A stretch of 64,000 nt of DNA from Celerinatantimonas yamalensis (lineage in GTDB: Bacteria; Pseudomonadota; Gammaproteobacteria; Enterobacterales; Celerinatantimonadaceae): NCBI RefSeq assembly GCF_046054155.1, contig NZ_JBEQCT010000005.1:124001-188000 (forward strand), in the 5' to 3' direction. Shown piece after piece: positions 19,626 to 28,580 of this stretch. A program made the translations under genes and the position numbers. Within the stretch, counting starts at the first letter, position 1, and every line of letters starts with the position of its first letter. The notes under the pieces were generated by a model, which worked only from the letters and a program-made list of their open reading frames with translations, was not told the origin of the DNA and did not search any database.

Positions 19626-20330
19626 ATGGCAACGCCACATATCAATGCGAATCCGGGGGATTTTGCTCAAACTGTATTATTCCCAGGGGATCCATTGCGA
19701 GCTCAATATATTGCTGAAACATTCTTAGAACAGGCCAACGAGGTCACTAATGTTCGTAATATGCTCGGATATACAGGGATTTATCAAGGGCAGCGCGTTT
19801 CGGTGATGGGCTCAGGGATGGGCATACCAAGTTGTTCAATCTATGCGCGTGAGCTGTATTGTGAGTACGGTGTTGATAATATCATCCGAGTGGGTAGTGC
19901 TGGTGCAGTCAGTGAGTCAGTCAATGTGCGGGATGTCGTAATTGGTATGGGCGCATGCACGGATTCGAATGTGAATCGCAATCGCTTTAAGGGCAATGAC
20001 TTTGCCGCTATTGCTGATTACCAACTGCTGCGCCGTGCCGTTGAAGCAGCTGAGGCTCGTAATATTCCCGTTCGAGTGGGGAATATCTTTTCCGCTGATT
20101 TATTTTATACGCCAGATCCAACTATGTTTGATGTCATGGAAAAACATGGTGTCTTGGCTGTTGAGATGGAAGCCGCAGGGCTTTACGGCGTTGCTGCCGA
20201 ATGTGGTAAAGCCGCCTTGTGTGTCGTTACTATCTCGGATCATATCCGCACGGGTGAGGCCACTACGGCGCAGGAGCGTCAAACTACCTTTAATGAGATG
20301 ATTGAATTGACGCTAACGTCGCTTTTGTAA
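19626..20330 (+). CDS. deoD: Purine nucleoside phosphorylase, DeoD type
   Basis: Hexameric phosphorylase that splits purine (deoxy)nucleosides. GDPLRAQYI near residues 20-28 binds phosphate, [15 protein letters not shown] near 60-75 forms the core, and [11 protein letters not shown] plus [10 protein letters not shown] near the C-terminus hold the base- and ribose-contact residues (including Asp in ISDH). Length is 234 residues, normal. AGAAGGA precedes the ATG. A 97-base gap separates it from deoB. Its 3' end overlaps the convergent ytjB gene by 18 bases. Confidence 0.97.
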   Translation: MATPHINANPGDFAQTVLFPGDPLRAQYIAETFLEQANEVTNVRNMLGYTGIYQGQRVSVMGSGMGIPSCSIYARELYCEYGVDNIIRVGSAGAVSESVNVRDVVIGMGACTDSNVNRNRFKGNDFAAIADYQLLRRAVEAAEARNIPVRVGNIFSADLFYTPDPTMFDVMEKHGVLAVEMEAAGLYGVAAECGKAALCVVTISDHIRTGEATTAQERQTTFNEMIELTLTSLL

Positions 20331-20954
20331 CCGTTGCTGCGCTTTGATGGACCGCCGTCGGTGGGTTATTTTAATTAAGCGGCGACGTTTTCGAGAGAGC
20401 TGACGGGCAGTGACAAATCCAACCCACAGCGCGAGTAACAGCATTAATTGCATTGAAAGTTGAGCACTATGGACATAACGAGAGGCGCGGCTGAGCAGCG
20501 AACTCTCTTCTAGGGTGATGCGCAGATACCCCAGCGCATCACCTTTTCTATTATAAATGGTTGCAATGTAAGGGCGTCTGCCAATACCTTGCAGCGGTGT
20601 GACTGAATTGCCAGACATCGGCAGTAATTCTCGAAGCGGCAGTGCATGGTCACTTTTGGCGAGCGTGACTCCTTGATGATTATAAATAGTCGCATCAAAG
20701 ACAAAATTTTCTTTGACCAACGCATTGGTCAGCTGTTTGAGCTTAATCTGTTGATTTGACTCTATATAGTTTGCTGCATTGAAGGCAGCAAGCGAGGTTA
20801 GAGATCGAGCCAATTTTTCGGTTTGGTTATCCAGTAGTGCCTGGCCGCGTAAAGATAAGTTGGCATACATCGATACTGCGACGATCACTGCGACGAGTAC
20901 ACTAAGCCATTCAATGCGTCTGAGCCAACGAAAATATCGAGGGGGTTTGAGCAC
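20313..20954 (-). CDS. ytjB: YtjB/Smp family membrane protein
   Basis: Small inner-membrane protein of the SMP/AhpA family, 213 residues. A membrane segment spans about residues 16-32, a periplasmic-looking domain follows, a second membrane segment spans about 165-185, and the tail is strongly basic. That pattern and the position beside serB match E. coli ytjB. Its exact role is uncertain; relatives have been linked to haemolytic activity and surface properties. It runs divergently from serB and converges on deoD with an 18-base overlap. Confidence 0.82.
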   Translation of the reverse strand: MLKPPRYFRWLRRIEWLSVLVAVIVAVSMYANLSLRGQALLDNQTEKLARSLTSLAAFNAANYIESNQQIKLKQLTNALVKENFVFDATIYNHQGVTLAKSDHALPLRELLPMSGNSVTPLQGIGRRPYIATIYNRKGDALGYLRITLEESSLLSRASRYVHSAQLSMQLMLLLALWVGFVTARQLSRKRRRLIKITHRRRSIKAQQRLQKRR

Positions 20955-21073
20955 AGCTATCCTTATCTTTTTGATTCAAACCCATTGTAGGGTTGCCAAA
21001 CTAAATTGCAATACGCTATGGTGGGGCGCTTGAATAAACATCTTAAAAGATAGTTGCTAGCAAGGAAGTCAAT

Positions 21074-22063
21074 GTGACGTCAAACCCTATTTTTTCGCAA
21101 TTAACTCATCTATCATGCTGGCCTTCCTCGTCAGTTGCGGTGGAGTCCGACGGCCAACTTCAACCCGCTCACCATGAAGGTCGCCTAACGTATGTGGTCG
21201 GCTGGTCTTATGATAAAGCGGATATTGAGCAGTTATGGCAATGGATGTATCAAACGGGCGAGCGTTGGATTATTTATCCGACCCAAACGCTGTTAGGACG
21301 AGTTATCCAAGTGTTTGCCTCGACACTTGCTATGGATGTGTTAAAACAGCGGCTCAGCCAATCATCGTTCAATTTTGATGCGTTGATCTGCGATCACATC
21401 CCGAGCCTAAACCGCCCAGGCATGCTGGTGATGGATATGGACTCCACCACAATTGAGATTGAGTGTATCGATGAAATTGCCAAATTGGCCGGGGTGGGAG
21501 AGCAAGTGAGTGCAGTGACTGCACGTGCGATGCGTGGCGAGCTAGATTTTCGTCAGAGTTTAACCCACCGAGTAGCACAGCTCAAAGGCGCCCCTAAGCG
21601 CATTCTTGATGAGGTCGCGAGCCAATTACCATTGATGCCTGGTTGTGAACTATTACTCAGCCATCTGCAAGTCAATGGTTGGAAAGTGATCTTAGCTTCA
21701 GGCGGGTTCACCTATTTTGCTGATGTATTGCGCCGTCAGCTTGGCTTTGATCAGAGTTTTGCCAATCAATTGGTTATTGACGGTGATTATCTCACGGGGG
21801 AAGTTACGGGTGACATTGTTGATGCTGCTTATAAAGTGAACTTATTGAAAACATGGCGAGAACGCTATCACATTGATCCGAGTCAAACGATGGCTGTGGG
21901 TGATGGCGCAAACGATCTGCCGATGCTCGCGGAGTCAGCGCTGGGGGTTGCGCTGCATGCTAAACCTATTGTGCAAGCGCAAGCAAAAGTGGCTATTAAC
22001 CACAGTAACTTAGAAGGGTTACTCTTTTTGTTAATAGCCGGCCAAGTGATTTCAACCGGCTAA
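21074..22063 (+). CDS. serB: Phosphoserine phosphatase
   Basis: Last step of serine synthesis, dephosphorylating L-phosphoserine. HAD-family motif I, DMDST, is at residues 121-125 with the nucleophile Asp121; motif II is ASGGF near 213 and motif III VGDGANDLPML near 275. The N-terminal 100 residues form the ACT-like region of gammaproteobacterial SerB. The start is GTG at 21074: AAGGAAG lies 5 bases upstream, and the nearby ATG at 21072 is out of frame and followed at once by a stop. Length is 329 residues. Confidence 0.96.
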   Translation: MTSNPIFSQLTHLSCWPSSSVAVESDGQLQPAHHEGRLTYVVGWSYDKADIEQLWQWMYQTGERWIIYPTQTLLGRVIQVFASTLAMDVLKQRLSQSSFNFDALICDHIPSLNRPGMLVMDMDSTTIEIECIDEIAKLAGVGEQVSAVTARAMRGELDFRQSLTHRVAQLKGAPKRILDEVASQLPLMPGCELLLSHLQVNGWKVILASGGFTYFADVLRRQLGFDQSFANQLVIDGDYLTGEVTGDIVDAAYKVNLLKTWRERYHIDPSQTMAVGDGANDLPMLAESALGVALHAKPIVQAQAKVAINHSNLEGLLFLLIAGQVISTG

Positions 22064-22082
22064 TTACAGAGACTTTTAAGCC

Positions 22083-24431
22083 TTACTTATATTGGAGCGC
22101 TTGCCATTCATAGGTTAAGTCGTTAATTTCAACTACGGCATAGTTGCTCCATAATAATGCTTCAAGCTCTTTGACTTTATGCGTTGCGTAACGTTCAACA
22201 TAGTTCATTTCTTGCTTAATATAGTCTAGGTCGGGTTTACTCGCCCGTGATGCCGTCAATTCAATATAACGAAAATGTCCGCTGTCCATGGCCTGCGATA
22301 CAAAATCATCAACGGCTTGTATACTGTCAAAGTCAACCTCACGCCGACAAGCCATGACTTGTTTATTGTTGCGATTAATATGCATCAATAGTCGCAATGT
22401 GAGCTTGTCACTGGGGTTATCCATGGCTTTGAGCGGGGTGAATAGCCAATCCTGCCACAGCTCTGGTCGGATCAGTTGGCTTAAGTCAGCTTGGTGCTGG
22501 GCGCGCGATAGACGCAGTAATGGGTCTAAATAAGACGGACTTTTACCATAGGCGAGCGCTTCGAGTTTGAGCCGGCTTCCATCTCGGCTGACAAATAGCA
22601 CATGCTTAAATAGATCATAGCAGTAGAGGTGACGTAGTGCCTCCGATAGCCCTTCCATCACATTAACTTCAGGTGCTTCCCCAAGCTTGTCAAGATTATT
22701 AGCAATGAGTTGAGTGAAAAATCGGCTACCTTCGTGCAGCTCATCTATGGCTTGTAGATGAAGTGTTTGCCTATTTTTTTGTACATTAACGACTTGATAG
22801 GGCAGTCGGCTCAGACGGTAAGTTCGTACTAACTTTTGAAACTGCGGCAAATTGATTGTAATCGTCTCGCCAAATTGCAGCGAAATGGGCTGGTCGAGTT
22901 CGATACGCATACCACCAGTAGAAAAATCAGTCACCCAGCCCACTAACTGCTGATTGTTAATGGTTACTTCGGCCAGCGATCGATATTGATAACGCGCCTC
23001 TTTTCGTAGCTGCAAATATTTATGTGAAATGACCTGCACATGGGGAATTGGATAACGATATTGCCCAAAGCGCTGTAGACGATTAGGATTGAGTGATGAC
23101 TGAAAGCGTTGTTGATAGCGTTTGCTACTCGACTCTTGGGTAATATCAGTAAGCAGCCCAAGATAAGATAAATCAGCTAGCTTTTCACGCGCGAGGGTCT
23201 CATCTGCTCGAAGGGGCTGATTGGGAACAATCGATGGGGCAAAGGCATTTTCTAAGTGAACCCGTTGCCACTGGAATAAAAAGACGCGCCAGCTGCTTTT
23301 GCTTGCACCAAATTGAAAGAATAATCGACGGAGATCGGGATGAGCGATTAGTTCATCATGAGTGGCCGAGTAGAAGTAAAGTTTGCGGTTATAACTGTGA
23401 ATAAAGCTGTATAGGATGGTCTGCCCTGATGGGCGCTGCACTAATTGAGCGATTCGCTGGTTGTGAAATAGTTGCCCGAGTAGATTCTGTCGATGCTCGT
23501 TGTACCAATAGCCTAAGATATCCTGACTGTTATTATTACATAATACATAGCGCAATTGTGGGGGGTGTTCACCACTGAAATACAATGGCAGAGAGTGGCT
23601 ATTGGGCAGGAAGAATTGTTGGTAACTTTTGGTTACAATCGCATCTTCGAGATGAATGATATCGACGCGATAACGGCCCTTATAGGCGTTGAGAAACTTT
23701 TCAAAAAAAGTATCAAATTCCTGATCATCACGGTTAAGACGCTGAAGCCGTACCCATAATCCTTTGTCATCTCGATGAAAATCGACAATGACATAGTCGG
23801 TTCCTCGAGACAAAATGGGGTTGGCAAATTCTTTCTCAAGACCGGTAAAAAAAATCGTAAGGTGTTCGCCGATCTGCGGATCTTCATCGCGATCATAGCG
23901 AATTCTCAGCCCCGACAGTGACATATTTGATGACATGCCGGCATAGATCATCATCTGAGCGGTTTGTATCTCGATGGGTAAACTGATAAACATGCGCTCT
24001 TCAACACGATCATAATAGTGACCAAATTGGATGGCTTTGATGTGTGTGGCTGTTTTGGGCGCGCGCTTGGGCGTGTTAGGATTATTTTTAAGCTCGCGCA
24101 GGTTATTCTCAGTATGCTGCATTTGTTCATACACACCTTGCGTATAATCGCCATAAAATGCAATTAGCTTATTAAACGCTTTGATGCCGACTTCATCTAA
24201 ATAATGGGTCATATCTTTGTATGCAAATGGCTGGCAATCCCCCTCGACCTTATCACGTAGGTCGATAATCCGCCGTGATGGCGTCACTAATCGCTTGAGT
24301 TCCATTTTGAGCAAAAATTGACTTTTTTTGCCCTCTGCTTCACTCATTCGCTGAAATATCTCATTAAAATCAGCTTCACGGTGAAGTGGAATTAGTTGAT
24401 TAAGTAATTCAATCTCTCGTTGTTGATCCAT
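22083..24431 (-). CDS. Large two-PilZ-domain protein (c-di-GMP receptor candidate)
   Basis: 782-residue soluble protein with two PilZ-type motif sets. The first has RVEER at residues 142-146 and NMSLSG at 169-174; the second has RKEAR at 476-480 and DFSTGG at 502-507. Both fit the RxxxR and (D/N)xSxxG signatures that contact c-di-GMP, so both sites may bind. Long helical segments precede and follow them. A protein of this layout lies between serB and radA in Vibrio cholerae (VC2344, PlzC, recalled from memory), where PilZ proteins affect motility and virulence. It converges on serB and diverges from radA. The output partner is unknown. Confidence 0.85.
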   Translation of the reverse strand: MDQQREIELLNQLIPLHREADFNEIFQRMSEAEGKKSQFLLKMELKRLVTPSRRIIDLRDKVEGDCQPFAYKDMTHYLDEVGIKAFNKLIAFYGDYTQGVYEQMQHTENNLRELKNNPNTPKRAPKTATHIKAIQFGHYYDRVEERMFISLPIEIQTAQMMIYAGMSSNMSLSGLRIRYDRDEDPQIGEHLTIFFTGLEKEFANPILSRGTDYVIVDFHRDDKGLWVRLQRLNRDDQEFDTFFEKFLNAYKGRYRVDIIHLEDAIVTKSYQQFFLPNSHSLPLYFSGEHPPQLRYVLCNNNSQDILGYWYNEHRQNLLGQLFHNQRIAQLVQRPSGQTILYSFIHSYNRKLYFYSATHDELIAHPDLRRLFFQFGASKSSWRVFLFQWQRVHLENAFAPSIVPNQPLRADETLAREKLADLSYLGLLTDITQESSSKRYQQRFQSSLNPNRLQRFGQYRYPIPHVQVISHKYLQLRKEARYQYRSLAEVTINNQQLVGWVTDFSTGGMRIELDQPISLQFGETITINLPQFQKLVRTYRLSRLPYQVVNVQKNRQTLHLQAIDELHEGSRFFTQLIANNLDKLGEAPEVNVMEGLSEALRHLYCYDLFKHVLFVSRDGSRLKLEALAYGKSPSYLDPLLRLSRAQHQADLSQLIRPELWQDWLFTPLKAMDNPSDKLTLRLLMHINRNNKQVMACRREVDFDSIQAVDDFVSQAMDSGHFRYIELTASRASKPDLDYIKQEMNYVERYATHKVKELEALLWSNYAVVEINDLTYEWQALQYK

Positions 24432-24580
24432 AACATCCTAAATCAGCAGTTAAACATCCTCAAATTGATCGGGGCTTTGATATCATGGTGTGATATGTCA
24501 ATTTTAGCACCAAAAATTGTGCTCAATTGGCAAACTCCGTTATCCTTGGGGAATTATCCCTGCTGTGATGAGAAAGGTAA

Positions 24581-25945
24581 ATGGCAAAAGTAAAGACAGC
24601 TTATGTTTGTAATGAATGTGGCGCTGATTATCCACGTTGGCAAGGCCAATGTAGTGAATGTAAAGCTTGGAATACCATCTCAGAAGTGCGTTTGGGCTCA
24701 GTACCGGCAGCTCGTAATGATCGCCTGAGTGGCTTTGCGGGGGCCGCTCATTCTCAGGTACAGACATTGGATCACATTGACTTAGCCGACTTACCCCGTT
24801 TTAGTTCTGGCTTTAAGGAGCTTGACCGAGTCTTAGGGGGAGGGATTGTTCCGGGGAGTGCCATCTTGATTGGTGGCCATCCAGGGGCTGGGAAAAGTAC
24901 TTTGTTACTACAAGTCATGTGCTATTTGGCGCAATCGATGTCAGCGCTTTATGTGACGGGTGAAGAGTCATTGCAGCAGGTGGCGCTACGAGCAATGCGC
25001 TTGGAGCTGCCACGGCAAAATCTTAAAATGCTGGCCGAGACCAGTGTTGAGACGATTGGCCATATTGCTTTGCAAGAAAAACCAAAAATAATGGTTATTG
25101 ATTCGATCCAAGTCATGCATATGGCGGACATTCAGTCGGCTCCTGGCGGGGTCTCTCAAGTCCGCGAAAGTGCGGCTTGGTTAACGCGATTTGCCAAGCA
25201 ACATCATGTGGCGATGTTTATGGTTGGGCATGTGACCAAAGATGGTTCATTGGCGGGTCCTAAAGTGTTAGAGCATTGTATCGACTGTTCAATTTTGTTA
25301 GAAGGGAGTTCTGATAGCCGTTTTAGAACGCTCCGTGGCCAAAAAAATCGCTTTGGAGCTGTCAATGAACTCGGCGTATTTGCTATGACTGAGCAAGGCA
25401 TGCGAGAAGTGAGTAATCCTTCTGCTATTTTTTTATCGCGCGCCGAACAAGCGGCCCCTGGTTCAGTCGTTATGGTGGTTTGGGAAGGCACTCGGCCGCT
25501 GCTCATTGAGATCCAAGCCTTAGTGGATGATAGCCAATTGGCTAATCCACGCCGAGTATCAGTTGGGCTTGAGCAAAATCGCTTATCGATGTTATTAGCT
25601 GTGCTACACCGCCATGCTGGGGTACAAATGGCTGACCAAGATGTATTTGCCAATGTCGTCGGTGGGGTTCGGGTCGTCGAAACAGCCGCTGATTTAGCAC
25701 TACTTGTGGCGATGATCTCAAGCTTTCGTGATCAAACACTTGATCAAGATTTAGTGGTATTTGGTGAAGTGGGTTTGTCGGGTGAGATCCGTCCTGTTGC
25801 AAATGGCCAAGAACGCCTCCATGAAGCGCAAAAACACGGGTTTAAACGTGCAATTATTCCGATAGGGAACGCGCCGAAAGAACCTCTGGAGGGAATGGAA
25901 GTCATCGCCGTTAGAAAGTTATCCGAAGCTTTAGAGGCGTTATAA
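24581..25945 (+). CDS. radA: DNA repair protein RadA (Sms)
   Basis: RecA-like DnaB-type helicase that promotes branch migration in recombination. It has an N-terminal zinc finger with Cys10, Cys13, Cys24 and Cys27, Walker A GGHPGAGKST at residues 98-107, the RadA-specific KNRFG motif near 255, and a C-terminal Lon-protease-like domain. Length is 454 residues. AAAGG precedes the ATG at 24581. It runs divergently from the large PilZ gene and convergently with a small PilZ gene. Confidence 0.97.
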   Translation: MAKVKTAYVCNECGADYPRWQGQCSECKAWNTISEVRLGSVPAARNDRLSGFAGAAHSQVQTLDHIDLADLPRFSSGFKELDRVLGGGIVPGSAILIGGHPGAGKSTLLLQVMCYLAQSMSALYVTGEESLQQVALRAMRLELPRQNLKMLAETSVETIGHIALQEKPKIMVIDSIQVMHMADIQSAPGGVSQVRESAAWLTRFAKQHHVAMFMVGHVTKDGSLAGPKVLEHCIDCSILLEGSSDSRFRTLRGQKNRFGAVNELGVFAMTEQGMREVSNPSAIFLSRAEQAAPGSVVMVVWEGTRPLLIEIQALVDDSQLANPRRVSVGLEQNRLSMLLAVLHRHAGVQMADQDVFANVVGGVRVVETAADLALLVAMISSFRDQTLDQDLVVFGEVGLSGEIRPVANGQERLHEAQKHGFKRAIIPIGNAPKEPLEGMEVIAVRKLSEALEAL

Positions 25946-25952
25946 ACGCCTC
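25934..25952. terminator. Hairpin over the radA stop codon
   Basis: GAGGCGT (25934-25940) and ACGCCTC (25946-25952) form a 7-bp stem around the radA stop. There is no T run, so as a terminator it is only probable; it lies between two convergent genes. Confidence 0.45.
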
Positions 25953-25956
25953 AGTA

Positions 25957-26325
25957 TTAGCGAGTTAACTGTTCAAATTGTCGATGTAGTAATTTCTCAT
26001 CAGCTAAGTTTAACTCTAATAAACGCCGTAATCTGGAAGCACTATCGAGATCCATCGAGAGAAACTCCAATCCGATTGATTCGGGTTCATCATGGCGAAC
26101 CCGAGTGAGGATATGCAATGAATGCTCACTTTCGTTTTCACCTAAATGCAAATGCAACTCTATATTGTGATAACTCGGTTGCCATTCACTTGGGCGAATG
26201 AGCAACGCGCCGTGTAATGAAATATCAACCAAGGTTGTTGGTAAAATATGTCCATCACAATGAAGCTGAGCGGAATGCTCAAAGTTCACTCGCTCGAAAC
26301 GCCGTTGCTCTTCTTTCTCTGGCAT
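25957..26325 (-). CDS. Small single-domain PilZ protein
   Basis: 122-residue protein made almost wholly of one PilZ domain. RRFER at residues 8-12 supplies RxxxR, and DISLHG at 34-39 supplies DxSxxG, so c-di-GMP binding is plausible. It lacks a signal peptide or membrane segment. It is convergent with radA and lies 1.5 kb from the large PilZ gene, making this a local pair of c-di-GMP receptors. Its target is unknown. Confidence 0.85.
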   Translation of the reverse strand: MPEKEEQRRFERVNFEHSAQLHCDGHILPTTLVDISLHGALLIRPSEWQPSYHNIELHLHLGENESEHSLHILTRVRHDEPESIGLEFLSMDLDSASRLRRLLELNLADEKLLHRQFEQLTR

Positions 26326-26716
26326 GATGAGTTTCCTAAAAATAATTTAATCAAAGTTAAAGTGTAGCAGTTACTCGGGCGTGTAAACGTTTTGAGACTA
26401 GATTTTGTTCATTCTGAGATGTGTAAAGTTTTGTCACCGACTCACTCGGGCTAAGGTTCCTATGATTTATAATTATTTACCAAGCAGTTATATAAAAATG
26501 ATAGGAGTGGACTGTACGTTGCAAAAAAATCCGCTCACTCATAGTAAAAATCCCCATGAAAATTAATATATCCTCGAATATCTTGATTTTTTGTAATGGT
26601 TTTGCGCAGTATCATGCAGCCAAGTTCTACTATATGGGTGTCTTAATACTGAGCATGCGATGCTGTGGATGAGTTGTCAGCACACAAGGGATGATGAGTG
26701 TGTCTATAGATAATGA
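26326..26716. other. 390-base AT-rich gap with no recognised gene
   Basis: Between two genes both read leftward. No open frame of note, tRNA, strong hairpin or terminator was seen. It should hold the promoter of the small PilZ gene. Confidence 0.6.
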
Positions 26717-27463
26717 TTAACCTTTCACTGTGTTCGTTTGTATTTTGTGTATGGCTTGACTAATTTTTTTATGCACCAGTTGGTTCAACTGTTGGGGCGG
26801 CGTTGCGGCAACTTCTTGCGCTTCAATTGCGGGTAATACTTCAAGTGTCATTTTGGCTTGCCCAAGCTTTAGCGAATTTTTGGGTAGCGCTTGTGCTGTG
26901 CCATGTAGCGCAATAGGAATGATCCCAACACCACACTCTTTAGCTAGCTTAAATGCGCCATTTTTAAATGATCGCACTTTACCGTCTTTAGAACGGCTTC
27001 CCTCAGGGAATATATAAACCGAGCTTCCTTGCGTGAGGTGATGACGAACTTGGGCTGACATTTTGGCGACACTTTTTCGGTCCCCTCGATTTAGGGCAAT
27101 ATATTGATTTAAACGCATATTCCAGCCAATAAATGGGAGCCGAAAAATTTCAATCTTAGATAACCACTTAAAGGGTTTGAATAACCCGAACGCCAGTAGA
27201 ATATCCACGCCCGATTGATGATTAGAGACAATAATATAAGGTTTATCTGTGGGAAAGCGTTCCGGGTGTATAATTTTTGACTGCCAGCAAGGCGGCACTG
27301 AAATGAGCATTTTTGCCCAGAGAGAGGTAAAGTAATGCAGATAAATCAGCCGATTATCCCATCTAAGCGATAAACACCAAATCAGACAGGCAATGGCAAA
27401 ACAGATTGGTGCCGTGATGATAGTAACGACTAGTAATAAGACTGAATAAAATCTTGGTAGCAC
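26717..27463 (-). CDS. plsC: 1-acyl-sn-glycerol-3-phosphate acyltransferase
   Basis: Adds the second acyl chain to lysophosphatidic acid in the inner membrane. Catalytic block I NHQSGVD (HxxxxD, His82 and Asp87) and substrate block FPEGSRS (152-158) are clear, with a hydrophobic N-terminal segment over about residues 7-32. Length is 248 residues, normal for PlsC. It reads leftward on its own. Whether it is the main PlsC or a specialised paralogue cannot be told from this window. Confidence 0.9.
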   Translation of the reverse strand: MLPRFYSVLLLVVTIITAPICFAIACLIWCLSLRWDNRLIYLHYFTSLWAKMLISVPPCWQSKIIHPERFPTDKPYIIVSNHQSGVDILLAFGLFKPFKWLSKIEIFRLPFIGWNMRLNQYIALNRGDRKSVAKMSAQVRHHLTQGSSVYIFPEGSRSKDGKVRSFKNGAFKLAKECGVGIIPIALHGTAQALPKNSLKLGQAKMTLEVLPAIEAQEVAATPPQQLNQLVHKKISQAIHKIQTNTVKG

Positions 27464-27654
27464 AGATCGACAACTCTCTTAATAATGGTTTGATAATTGC
27501 ATCATTGGCGCTAGGGGAGGCCAAGGGTCTGCGTCATCATAGGACAGACAAGCATGCTGGCTGTGACTGGTTTCACCCTCATGGCAACTGAGCGGCAAGA
27601 TGTTGCCGAATAATCACGATGATGATGGCAAATACCAACGATGGAGAACTGAAC

Positions 27655-28464
27655 ATGCAAAGTGTTGACAATAATCAACCGTCGATAATGAGTCGATTAT
27701 CGAACTGGATGGAGGCAAAAACATCCTCATCGCAGTCTACCAATAATGATTTTGCCTCACAGCTCGCCCAAACAAAAAGTTTGGGGCTATCGAGTACCCA
27801 AGCTAGTCAAATGACAAGTGCAAGTATACAAGGATTAAGTAGTCAAAATAAATCACTAATGCAGTCGTTAAACCTCTCAGGATCGTCGGCCTCATCCCCC
27901 GCGCTTAGTGGTAGTCAAGGGACTCAGTTACTTGGTGGTGAATTTGCTACTATTGGGCAAGGAATCGGCATTGGTTTACTCGCCTCATTTGCAGGGAAAA
28001 ATGGGGGATCGCCAATCTTTGGTACGACCGGTGACAGTAAAACAGACAGTAAAAGTCCGGGTGTAGATATAAACGATTTAGCGGGTAAAAATATGGTATT
28101 TGGTGTGAAAGCTGATTCAAAAGCCAGTGCTAGTTCTGCGGCAAGTAAGGCCAGTGCAAATCCGGCACCCACGAACAGTGCCTCTACCCCAACGGCGACC
28201 AGTAATACGGCGAATACAACTCAGCCAGCGGCTACTAATACTGCGGCGAATACACCACCTGCAGCTAATACTGCAACTACTGCAACTACCAACTCGCCAC
28301 AAAACCCTGCTTCGACAACCGCTCAAAATAAACCTGCGAACACTAGTTCATCACTGAATCCGTTTGCTAATTTCTTTAAAGATCTTTTTGGCAATAGTAC
28401 TAATACACCGAATGCTGCAACTACCGCAACTGCGAATTCTAAACCTACAGGGACGAAGGTGTAA
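27655..28464 (+). CDS. Unrecognised low-complexity protein (Ser/Ala/Thr/Asn/Pro-rich)
   Basis: About 269 residues from ATG 27655, chosen because TGGAG lies 8 bases upstream; an in-frame ATG at 27619 lacks one. The N-terminal 100 residues are Ser- and Gln-rich, residues 105-125 form a Gly-rich hydrophobic stretch (IGQGIGIGLLASFAG), and roughly residues 150-230 are a near-repetitive Ala/Thr/Asn/Pro tract. A short aromatic segment (FANFFKDLFGN) lies close to the end. No signal peptide or catalytic motif is visible, and most of it should be disordered. It converges on the flgH-flgT pair through a shared terminator. It could be a secreted or structural linker protein, but I assign no function. Confidence 0.6.
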   Translation: MQSVDNNQPSIMSRLSNWMEAKTSSSQSTNNDFASQLAQTKSLGLSSTQASQMTSASIQGLSSQNKSLMQSLNLSGSSASSPALSGSQGTQLLGGEFATIGQGIGIGLLASFAGKNGGSPIFGTTGDSKTDSKSPGVDINDLAGKNMVFGVKADSKASASSAASKASANPAPTNSASTPTATSNTANTTQPAATNTAANTPPAANTATTATTNSPQNPASTTAQNKPANTSSSLNPFANFFKDLFGNSTNTPNAATTATANSKPTGTKV

Positions 28465-28531
28465 CTTAGAATTGTCATCATGATGGTATTGTTCTAGGAC
28501 GATTAGAATTGACGCAAATTATGGTCAAATC

Positions 28532-28559
28532 AAGAGCCCCCTATTAAAAGGGGGCTCTT
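28532..28559. terminator. Bidirectional terminator
   Basis: A perfect 10-bp GC-rich stem, AAGAGCCCCC with GGGGGCTCTT, and an 8-base AT loop. It sits between the convergent disordered-protein gene and flgT, with ATTTTAAA following on the + strand. Confidence 0.88.
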
Positions 28560-28580
28560 ATTTTAAAGGTTACACTTGGT

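Noticed and set aside
27560..27620. A flagellar sigma-28 or sigma-54 promoter before the disordered-protein gene
   Set aside because: GCCGAATAA resembles the -10 element but has an insertion and no matching -35 box; no sigma-54 GG-N10-GC pair was seen.
28117..28357. Overlapping open frames on both strands within the Ala/Thr/Pro-rich gene
   Set aside because: They are produced by the repetitive codons of the real gene; no start signals.
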